Below are positions 1 through 6,068 of a stretch of DNA of 8,021 nucleotides, in pieces. Under the pieces are notes generated by a model. That model had not been told where the DNA came from. It did not search any database and was given only the letters and a program-made list of their open reading frames with translations. Both the position numbers and the translations under genes were made by a program. Source of the DNA: Chloroflexota bacterium (GTDB lineage: Bacteria; Chloroflexota; Limnocylindria; QHBO01); contig JAOUHE010000072.1 of assembly GCA_029865285.1 (NCBI GenBank), positions 1 through 8,021 on the forward strand, read 5' to 3'. Position 1 is the first letter of the stretch. Each line of letters opens with the position of its first letter.

Positions 1-32
1 GGCCCGATAAGAGCGGCCTTACGGATCCCCGA

Positions 33-38
33 TACCCT
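33..38 (+). promoter_or_regulatory. Putative -10 box (TACCCT) for a leaderless radC transcript
   Basis: TACCCT fits the TANNNT form of a bacterial -10 element and ends 6 nt before the GTG at 45. A transcript starting at the usual distance would begin at or next to the start codon. No ribosome binding site is present between 1 and 44, and no clear TTGACA-like -35 is seen. The same arrangement recurs before two other genes in the window, which is the main support. Inferred from sequence only. Confidence 0.4.
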
Positions 39-44
39 CCGTTC

Positions 45-770
45 GTGTCCGCCGCCCTCCGCCCCATGCCCCGGCCACGGTCCGTGCTTCCGCGCGACGA
101 CGGTGCGAGTGCCGCCCTCGAGGCCCTGGTGCGGACCGGGCCGGCGACGCTCGCCGACGACCAGGTGATCTCCCTCGTGGTTGGTGGCACCGACGGCGTC
201 GGGCAAGCCCGGACGGTCCTGACCGAGCGCGGCGGTTTGGCCGGCCTGGCCGCAGCCGACCTGTCGGACCTCGCCCCGCTTGGCAGGCGCAGGGCCGCAG
301 CCCTCCTCGCGGCCGTTGAGCTCGGGCGTCGGACGGCCGGAGCCTGGCCCGATGGGCGCTGGCAGGTTCGCACGCCGGCGGACCTCGCCGATCGGCTCAT
401 CCCGCTGATGGGTCACCTCGAGCGCGAGGAACTGCGCGTGCTGCTCCTGAACACGAAGAACGCGGTGATCGCCATGCGCACCGTGTACGGCGGCAATCTG
501 GCCGGCTCACCGGTGCGGGTAGGCGAGGTATTCCGTGACGCGGTGCGACGGCAGGCGGCCGCGATCGTGGTCGCGCACAACCATCCGTCGGGCGACCCGT
601 CGCCGTCGGCCGAGGACCTTCGCATCACCGCCGAGCTGACCGAGGCAGGGCGGCTGCTCGATATCGAGCTGCTCGACCACCTCGTGATCGGCCACGGGCG
701 CTGGGTGAGTCTGCGCTCGATGGGTGCCGTGTGGCCAGGCGGCGCTCAGCCGTCCACGACCACCCGGTAG
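45..770 (+). CDS. radC: RadC family JAMM/MPN-domain protein
   Basis: A complete RadC-family protein of 241 aa, about the usual family length. Residues about 27-98 form the N-terminal helix-hairpin-helix-like region, ending in the family-typical ELGRR-like segment. Residues about 110-228 are the JAB/MPN domain. The metal-binding JAMM signature is intact: H178-N-H180-P-S-G-D, then S188 and D191, exactly H-x-H-x7-S-x2-D. The family resembles metal-dependent proteases/deubiquitinases, but its molecular function is unsettled; the original DNA-repair role in E. coli was traced to a different gene. The start chosen is the GTG at 45, which has a TANNNT box 6 nt upstream. An in-frame ATG at 66 is the alternative and would lose only seven residues of non-conserved leader. 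No Shine-Dalgarno is visible. The last residues (PSTTTR) lie in the 25-bp antisense overlap with the convergent dehydrogenase gene. The family call is very secure; the exact start is moderately so. Confidence 0.95.
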   Translation: MSAALRPMPRPRSVLPRDDGASAALEALVRTGPATLADDQVISLVVGGTDGVGQARTVLTERGGLAGLAAADLSDLAPLGRRRAAALLAAVELGRRTAGAWPDGRWQVRTPADLADRLIPLMGHLEREELRVLLLNTKNAVIAMRTVYGGNLAGSPVRVGEVFRDAVRRQAAAIVVAHNHPSGDPSPSAEDLRITAELTEAGRLLDIELLDHLVIGHGRWVSLRSMGAVWPGGAQPSTTTR

Positions 771-1996
771 AGGCCGCCACCGAGGTCGACCAGGTAGATC
801 TCGCCGGCCTCGTCCTCACCGAAGGACGAGATCCGGATCGGCTGCTGCAGCACTTCCTTGGGGGTGATCGTGCCTTCGTCCACGTGCAGCGTGAAGAGGC
901 GCCCCGAGCAGAGGTCGGCGAAGACGTAGATGCCCGCCAGGTCCGGTTGCAGCGAGCCCCGGTAGACGTAGCCGCCCGTCACGGAGCAGCCGAGCGAGTG
1001 GTCGTACTCGGCGATCGGCTTGACGAGCCCGGCCTGGTCGCAGCCCGGGGAGGAGCAGTGGCGCCCTTCCATCACGTTCCACCCGTAGTTCTCCCCGCCG
1101 GGCGAATCACCCGGCTGACGATCGATCTCCTCCCACGAGCCCTGGCCGACGTCGGCGATGTAGAGGTCGCCGTACACACGATCGAAGCTGAAGCGCCACG
1201 GATTGCGCAGGCCGTAGGCCCAGATCTCCGGCAGCGCCCCGCCGCCGACGAACGGGTTGCCAGCGGGGATGGCGTACTGCTCTCCTGCAGCACGCGACCC
1301 GTCCACGTCGATGCGCAGGATCTTGCCCAGCATGGTCCCCATGTTCTGGCCGTTGCCCTGCGGGTCGCCCCCCGATCCGCCGTCGCCGAGTCCGAGATAG
1401 AGGAATCCATCCGGACCGAAGGCCAGCTGTCCGCCGTTGTGGTTGGCGTATGGCTGGTCCACGACCAGCAGCACTCGCTCGCTGTCAGGATCGGCGGACT
1501 GGCCATCGGGGGCCGCGGTCAGCTCCGAGAGAACGGTCGCGCCATCGGCGAGTCGGCTGTAGTGGACGAAGAGGCGTCGATTGGTCGCGAAATCGGGGTG
1601 GAAGGCAAGCCCCAACAGGCCTCGCTCCCCACCACTTTGCACACGATCGGTCAGGTCCACGAAGGGCTGTGCTCGCAGCGTGCCATCGGACTCGATCACG
1701 CGAATCACGCCAGCCTGCTCGTTGATGAATAGGCGCCCGCTCCCGTCGCGGGCGTTGGCGATGTTGATCGGATCGGCGAGGCCCTCGACCACGCGCTCAA
1801 GGCGCAGGTGATCCGGCCCGGTCGGCAGCGGTGGGTTGGTCGAGCCGGGGATCGAGCCGCCCGGTTCGTCCGGGGTGGATGCGGCCGTGCCGGTGCTGCT
1901 CGGCTCGACCGATGGCGCAGCGGTACAGGCGATCAGCAGGACGGCCGCGGCCGCGGTGAGCGAAGAACCGCGGGCGACGGAACGGAGGATCGGCAT
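746..1996 (-). CDS. PQQ-dependent sugar dehydrogenase (GSDH/YliI-like), lipoprotein
   Basis: A 416-aa glucose/sorbosone dehydrogenase-family six-bladed beta-propeller. Family members oxidise aldose sugars outside the cytoplasm, passing electrons via pyrroloquinoline quinone. Residues 1-23 are a lipoprotein signal (R5/R9, hydrophobic AAAAVLLIA) with lipobox L21-I-A-C24, so the mature protein is probably lipid-anchored on the outer face of the membrane. A Ser/Thr/Pro/Gly-rich linker (about 25-62) follows. The propeller (about 65-415) shows GERGLLGLAFHP (123-134), the catalytic-type histidine in NHNGG (H186), GLGDGGSGGDP (202-212) and GLRNPWRFSFD (262-272) with R264. Four cysteines (C314, C319, C337, C363) sit in the later blades and could form two disulfides, as expected for an exported protein. 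The ATG start has a TANNNT box 7 nt upstream and no Shine-Dalgarno. PQQ use and substrate are inferred from family; no PQQ biosynthesis genes are nearby. Confidence 0.9.
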   Translation of the reverse strand: MPILRSVARGSSLTAAAAVLLIACTAAPSVEPSSTGTAASTPDEPGGSIPGSTNPPLPTGPDHLRLERVVEGLADPINIANARDGSGRLFINEQAGVIRVIESDGTLRAQPFVDLTDRVQSGGERGLLGLAFHPDFATNRRLFVHYSRLADGATVLSELTAAPDGQSADPDSERVLLVVDQPYANHNGGQLAFGPDGFLYLGLGDGGSGGDPQGNGQNMGTMLGKILRIDVDGSRAAGEQYAIPAGNPFVGGGALPEIWAYGLRNPWRFSFDRVYGDLYIADVGQGSWEEIDRQPGDSPGGENYGWNVMEGRHCSSPGCDQAGLVKPIAEYDHSLGCSVTGGYVYRGSLQPDLAGIYVFADLCSGRLFTLHVDEGTITPKEVLQQPIRISSFGEDEAGEIYLVDLGGGLYRVVVDG

Positions 1997-2003
1997 CTGC
2001 GAA

Positions 2004-2009
2004 AGAGTA
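2004..2009 (-). promoter_or_regulatory. Putative -10 box (TACTCT) for a leaderless dehydrogenase transcript
   Basis: Read on the minus strand, TACTCT (TANNNT form) is followed by the 7-nt spacer TTCGCAG and then the ATG at 1996. No Shine-Dalgarno fits in that spacer. A start of transcription at the A of the ATG would be at normal distance. No good -35 hexamer is visible; GAACCG lies about 17 nt upstream (2032-2027) but is not a convincing match. Sequence-only inference. Confidence 0.42.
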
Positions 2010-2069
2010 CTGACACGGCGGGAGATCGGTTCGCCGCTCAGCCACTCACGCGACCTGGGTCCGATGCGC

Positions 2070-2075
2070 TACGGT
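2070..2075 (+). promoter_or_regulatory. Putative -10 box (TACGGT) for glgE
   Basis: TACGGT has the TANNNT form and ends 13 nt before the glgE ATG at 2089. Initiation at the usual distance would give a 5' leader of only about 6 nt, too short to hold a Shine-Dalgarno, and none is visible. The spacing differs from the 6-7 nt seen before radC, the dehydrogenase gene and glgB, so this box is the weakest of the four. Confidence 0.28.
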
Positions 2076-2088
2076 TGCGCCCAGACCG

Positions 2089-4212
2089 ATGACGACGACG
2101 CGAACGACCACCAGGCGCGCCGCAGCGACGGCCAGGGCGCTGCGTGAGCAGCAGCTTGAGCCCGCGTCCTTCGAGGTTGGCACCCGGCGCAGCATCATCA
2201 TCGAGCGGGTCGAGCCGGAGCTCGACGGGGGGCGTCACGCCGTGAAACGCGTGGTGGGCGACACCCTCCGCGTGACCGCTGACATCGTTGCCGACGGCCA
2301 TGACCTGCTCGACGCCGCGCTGCTCGTCCGGGCCGAGGACGAGACCGACTGGACCGAGACGCCAATGCGGCACGTCGACAATGACCGCTGGAGCGGTTCG
2401 CTGCCGCTGACCCGTAACATCGCGCACCGATACACCATCGAGGCCTGGCGCGACGCCATCGGGTCGTGGGGGGTGGTCGTGGCCAAGAAGCTCGCCGCCG
2501 AGGTGCCCATCGCCGTCGAGGTGGCCGAGGGCCGTCTCCTGGTGGCCGCCGCTGCCGAGCGCGCTGAAGTGAGTCGCGCGAGTCGCGCGGACGGAACGAC
2601 GCTGCGTGCAGCTCTCGCGCGGTCGGGCCGGGCTCGGACGGACGCGACCCGTGCCTCTGCACTCTCGGCGCCCGATGTGATGGTCGCCGCGCGCCGGCAC
2701 CCGGATCGAACCGCCGCCACGCGATACGACCGCGAGCTGCCGCTCGTGGTCGACCGCGAGCGTGGCCGCTTCTCGGCCTGGTACGAGCTCTTTCCGCGGT
2801 CACAGGGCCGCGACCCGGCGCACCCGGCTGCCACAACCCTGATCGAGGCCGAGTGGCGCCTCCCCGATATCGCGGCGATGGGGTTCGATGTCGTCTACCT
2901 GCCGCCGATTCACCCGATCGGCCGAACCAACCGCAAAGGGCGCAACAACACGGTGCAGGCCCGCGGCGATGACCCGGGCTCCCCGTGGGCGATCGGATCG
3001 GCCGACGGAGGGCACGACGCGGTGGCGCCCGAGCTCGGCGGACTCGAGGCGTTCCAGCACTTCCTGGGCGTGGCGGAGGGACATGGCATGGAGGTCGCCA
3101 TCGACCTCGCGCTGCAGGCCTCGCCCGATCATCCCTGGGTCCGCGAGCACCCGGCGTGGTTCCGCCACCTGCCCGACGGAACGATCCGCTTTGCCGAGAA
3201 CCCGCCGAAGCAGTACCAGGACATCTACCCGTTTGACTTTGCCGCGACCGATCCGGCCGCTCGCCGGTCGCTCTGGCACGCCTGGCTCGAGGTGGTGCAG
3301 ACCTGGGTCGGTCGAGGGGTGCGGATCTTTCGCGTCGACAACCCGCACACCAAGCCGGTCGCCTTCTGGCGATGGCTGATCGGCGAGGTGCAGCGCACGC
3401 ACCCCGACGTGCTGTTTCTTGCCGAGGCGTTCACCGTGCCCAAGATGATGCGGGCGCTGGCCAAGGCCGGCTTCACGCAGAGCTACACCTATTTCGCCTG
3501 GCGCGAGAACCGCGAGGAATTGCGCGCATACCTCACTGAGCTGACCGCGGGCGAGATGCGTGAGTACTTCCGCGGCAACCTGTGGCCGAACACGCCGGAC
3601 ATCAATCCGCATCATCTCGACCACGGCAGGCCTGCCTTCGAGATCCGTTCGGTCCTGGCCGCGACGCTCTCGCCCAGCTGGGGCATCTACTCGGGCTTCG
3701 AACTGTGCGAACAGGGTCGGCTGCCTGGCCGCGAGGAATACGCGCACTCTGAGAAGTACGAGATCCGCGCGCGTGACTGGAGCGCCCGGCCGAACATCAA
3801 GTCGCTCATCACGGGCCTGAACCGCGCGCGGCGCGAGTGGCCGGCACTGCGCCTGTACGACAACCTCCAATTCCAGGACGTCACCGGCGAGCGGACGATC
3901 TTCTACCGCAAGGCGCTGCCCGAAGGGTCGATCGACCCGCTGAGCGGACAGCCTCTGCACTGGCGCGACCCGGTCTTCGTGGCGGTGAACTGCGATCCAT
4001 CCACGCCCGAGCGGGCGATCCTGCACCCGGACTTGCCGGCGATCGGCATCGGCTGGGACGAGCCGTACCTCATGGTCGATCTGTTGACCGGGCGCTCGCG
4101 CCGGCTGCGTGGCGCAGACGTGGCGGTCGAACTTGACCCGGATAGGCTGCCCTACCGCGTCTTCACGATCCGTCGTCTCGGCGCGCCGCGTCGGCGGGCC
4201 CGGTCAGGATGA
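2089..4212 (+). CDS. glgE: Alpha-1,4-glucan:maltose-1-phosphate maltosyltransferase GlgE
   Basis: A 707-aa GH13_3 enzyme that transfers maltosyl units from alpha-maltose-1-phosphate to the non-reducing end of an alpha-1,4-glucan in the cytosol. A low-complexity, Thr/Arg-rich leader (1-33) precedes the N-terminal beta-sandwich, which starts at RSIIIERVEPELDGG (34-48) and has the family-typical ADIVADGHD (64-72). A helical linker (about 145-225) leads to the catalytic barrel from WYELFPRS (231-238). The triad is intact: nucleophile D417 in RVDNPHTKP, acid/base E446 in LAEAFT, and D504 in NTPDI. NRKGRNN (281-287) and SEKYEIR (554-560) match the family's phosphate- and sugar-binding segments; the spacing agrees within a few residues with the Streptomyces enzyme as I recall it. 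A C-terminal beta-domain ends in a basic tail. It overlaps malQ by 4 bp. Treating it as an ordinary alpha-amylase is excluded by the NPHTKP motif. Confidence 0.96.
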   Translation: MTTTRTTTRRAAATARALREQQLEPASFEVGTRRSIIIERVEPELDGGRHAVKRVVGDTLRVTADIVADGHDLLDAALLVRAEDETDWTETPMRHVDNDRWSGSLPLTRNIAHRYTIEAWRDAIGSWGVVVAKKLAAEVPIAVEVAEGRLLVAAAAERAEVSRASRADGTTLRAALARSGRARTDATRASALSAPDVMVAARRHPDRTAATRYDRELPLVVDRERGRFSAWYELFPRSQGRDPAHPAATTLIEAEWRLPDIAAMGFDVVYLPPIHPIGRTNRKGRNNTVQARGDDPGSPWAIGSADGGHDAVAPELGGLEAFQHFLGVAEGHGMEVAIDLALQASPDHPWVREHPAWFRHLPDGTIRFAENPPKQYQDIYPFDFAATDPAARRSLWHAWLEVVQTWVGRGVRIFRVDNPHTKPVAFWRWLIGEVQRTHPDVLFLAEAFTVPKMMRALAKAGFTQSYTYFAWRENREELRAYLTELTAGEMREYFRGNLWPNTPDINPHHLDHGRPAFEIRSVLAATLSPSWGIYSGFELCEQGRLPGREEYAHSEKYEIRARDWSARPNIKSLITGLNRARREWPALRLYDNLQFQDVTGERTIFYRKALPEGSIDPLSGQPLHWRDPVFVAVNCDPSTPERAILHPDLPAIGIGWDEPYLMVDLLTGRSRRLRGADVAVELDPDRLPYRVFTIRRLGAPRRRARSG
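2572..2589 (+). repeat. Perfect 9-bp tandem duplication inside glgE
   Basis: AGTCGCGCG occurs twice head-to-tail, in frame, encoding Ser-Arg-Ala twice (residues 162-167). It falls in the helical linker between the N-terminal domain and the catalytic barrel, so length change there would probably be tolerated. This looks like ordinary replication slippage. Confidence 0.7.
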
Positions 4213-6068
4213 GCCAGCGCGCCGATCCCATCGAACCGACCTGGACCGACGTGTGGGGCCGGTCCCGCACCGTTTCGGCCGAGTCGCACGCGGCGCTCGC
4301 GGACGCGATGGGTGGCGCTCCCGGCGGCGTGCCGCCTTCCGATCTCGACCCGGTTCGATTGGTGAACGCCGGCGAGCAGCTGCCCGGACCCGGACAGCTG
4401 ACGCTCGAGGACGGGACCGATCTGGGCGTGACGGCCAGCCTGCCGCGGGATCTGCCGCATGGCTACCACAGGCTGAGCACCGAAGCGGGTGAGCAGCTCC
4501 TGCTCTGCGCGCCGCCTCGGTGTTACCTGCCGGCCCACCTGCGGACGTGGGGCTGGTCGGTGCAGCTTGCCACGGCCCGCTCGAGACGCAGCTGGGGGAT
4601 CGGCGATCTGGACGATCTGCGCACGCTGGCGGGCTGGTCGTCGCGCCTCGGTGCCGGCCTGCTCCAGGTCAGCCCGCTCGGCGCGCCGACTCCGGGTCCA
4701 GACCCCGAGGCGAGTCCGTATTTCCCTGGCACCCGGCGCTTTCGCAACCCGCTGTACCTGGCCATCGGCTCCATCCCAGGGGCGGAGGCGATCGCCGACC
4801 AGCTCGATCCGCTGGCGAGAGCGGGGGAGGCGCTCAACGCAGAACGAATCGTGGATCGCGCTCGCGTCCAGTCACTGAAACAGCGAGCGCTCGAGCAGAT
4901 CTGGGCGGCGGGTGCGGGCACCGGGACGGCCGCGGAGCAGGGTGTCGCCGCCCTCCGCGACGAGCTGGGCGCATCGCTGCGCCAATGGGCGACCTACTCT
5001 GTCGTTGCCGAGCGCCTCGGCGGCGACTGGCGCCGTTGGCCGGACGACCTGCGACACCCGGGCTCACCGGGTGTGGCGCGCGAGGCGGCTGTGGCGGCCG
5101 GGCGCGTCGCGTTCCACGAGTGGGTCCAATGGCTCCTCGACGATCAGCTTCGGGCAGCAGGGAGCCTTGGACCCGGCCTGGTCCACGACCTGCCGATCGG
5201 GTTCGACCCGGGAGGTTTTGACGCCTGGTCGTGGCAGGGACAGCTGGCGCAGGGTGCCAGCATGGGTGCGCCGCCCGATCTCCTCGCGCTCGATGGCCAG
5301 GATTGGGGTCTGCCGCCATTTGTCCCGCACCGCCTCCGTGCCGCGGGGTACCGACCCTTCATCGACACGCTGCGGGCGTCACTTCGGCACGCGGGCGGAC
5401 TGCGGATCGACCACATCGGTGGGTTCTTCCGGGGCTGGTGGGTTCCGGCCGGGCGATCGTCCGGGGAAGGTGCGTACGTGCGATTCCCGTCGGCCGAACT
5501 GCTGGCCGTGCTGGCGCTCGAGAGCGAGCGAGCCGGGGCGTGGGTGGTCGGCGAGGACCTGGGAACGATCGAGTCGGGTGTCCGGCAGACCCTCGCTGAT
5601 CGGCAGATCCTGTCGATGCGGCTGGTCTATTTCGAGGACGTCCCGCCGTCGGAGTACCCCTGGTCGGCCCAGGCGCTCATCACGACCCACGACCTGCCAA
5701 CGGTGGCAGGCCTATGGAGCGGCTCGGATCTCAGCGATCAGGAGCGTGCCGGCGTGACACCCGACGTTGCCAGCATGGCGATGCTCCGCGACCGCGTGCT
5801 CCGGGTAGCCGATCAGCCCTCCGGGGGCGGCGTGCACGATGTGATCCTGGCCACGCACGCGGCGCTCGCCGCCAGTCCGTCGGCGGTGATCGTTGCGACG
5901 CTGGAGGATGCGCTCGTCGTCGAGGAGCGGGTCAACCTGCCCGGGACGGTGATGCCGGCGCGGCACAACTGGTCGATCGGGCTCCCGAGCCCGATCGAGG
6001 AACTCGAGGCGGATCCGTTTGTGACTCGCCTCGCCGCCATCATGGCGACCGGCCGACCGAGAGCCTAG
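4209..6068 (+). CDS. malQ: 4-alpha-glucanotransferase (amylomaltase) MalQ
   Basis: A 619-aa GH77 disproportionating enzyme that moves alpha-1,4-glucan segments between maltooligosaccharides, releasing glucose. Length lies between the short Thermus type (about 500 aa) and the long enterobacterial type (about 690 aa). The extra N-terminal part (about 1-110) begins with a WGR-containing helical segment. The GH77 barrel starts at about 112: SWGIGDLDDL (128-137), LQVSPLGAP (152-160), FRNPLYL (178-184), GAPPD (353-357) and GQDWGLPP (363-370). The triad is intact: D401 in RIDHIGG, E449 in GEDLGTI and D495 in THDLPT. The family-typical end is present: NLPGT (576-580), HNWS (586-589) and EELEADPF (597-604). 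The ATG overlaps the glgE stop as ATGA (4209-4212) with no strong Shine-Dalgarno, which indicates translational coupling and a shared transcript. Its TAG stop shares a CTAG with the glgB stop. Confidence 0.96.
   Translation: MSQRADPIEPTWTDVWGRSRTVSAESHAALADAMGGAPGGVPPSDLDPVRLVNAGEQLPGPGQLTLEDGTDLGVTASLPRDLPHGYHRLSTEAGEQLLLCAPPRCYLPAHLRTWGWSVQLATARSRRSWGIGDLDDLRTLAGWSSRLGAGLLQVSPLGAPTPGPDPEASPYFPGTRRFRNPLYLAIGSIPGAEAIADQLDPLARAGEALNAERIVDRARVQSLKQRALEQIWAAGAGTGTAAEQGVAALRDELGASLRQWATYSVVAERLGGDWRRWPDDLRHPGSPGVAREAAVAAGRVAFHEWVQWLLDDQLRAAGSLGPGLVHDLPIGFDPGGFDAWSWQGQLAQGASMGAPPDLLALDGQDWGLPPFVPHRLRAAGYRPFIDTLRASLRHAGGLRIDHIGGFFRGWWVPAGRSSGEGAYVRFPSAELLAVLALESERAGAWVVGEDLGTIESGVRQTLADRQILSMRLVYFEDVPPSEYPWSAQALITTHDLPTVAGLWSGSDLSDQERAGVTPDVASMAMLRDRVLRVADQPSGGGVHDVILATHAALAASPSAVIVATLEDALVVEERVNLPGTVMPARHNWSIGLPSPIEELEADPFVTRLAAIMATGRPRA
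6065..6068. other. CTAG palindrome shared by two convergent stop codons
   Basis: The TAG of malQ occupies 6066-6068 on the plus strand and the TAG of glgB reads 6067-6065 on the minus strand. Because CTAG is its own reverse complement, one 4-bp word ends both genes. There is no intergenic space and no hairpin-plus-T-run terminator on either side, so each transcript must end inside the opposite gene or read through it. Confidence 0.95.

Larger units (their letters stand above)
1997..2088. promoter_or_regulatory. Divergent intergenic region between the dehydrogenase gene and glgE
   Basis: This 92-bp gap is the only intergenic stretch between genes in the window and must carry both divergent promoters. 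It holds a TACTCT box for the minus-strand dehydrogenase gene and a TACGGT box for glgE. A short inverted repeat, CTGGG (2055-2059) and CCCAG (2080-2084), flanks the glgE box. Inside it are two copies of the self-complementary GCGC (2066-2069 and 2077-2080). The arms are too short to claim an operator with confidence. No ribosome binding site is seen on either side. Confidence 0.6.

Noticed and set aside
731..1732. A 333-codon open frame on the plus strand opposite the dehydrogenase gene
   Set aside because: The minus strand encodes a clear GSDH protein with conserved motifs along the whole stretch; the plus-strand translation has no family features.
2016..2036. CGGCG/CGCCG inverted repeat with an 11-nt spacer in the divergent region
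   Set aside because: Five-bp GC-only arms are expected by chance in DNA of this composition and do not line up with a promoter element.
2038..2836. Several 200-codon minus-strand frames over the 5' part of glgE
   Set aside because: They overlap one another and glgE in different frames and have compositionally biased translations, so they are shadow frames.
2800..4026. A 408-codon open frame on the minus strand opposite glgE
   Set aside because: It mirrors the conserved GlgE catalytic barrel and has no plausible domain or start context.
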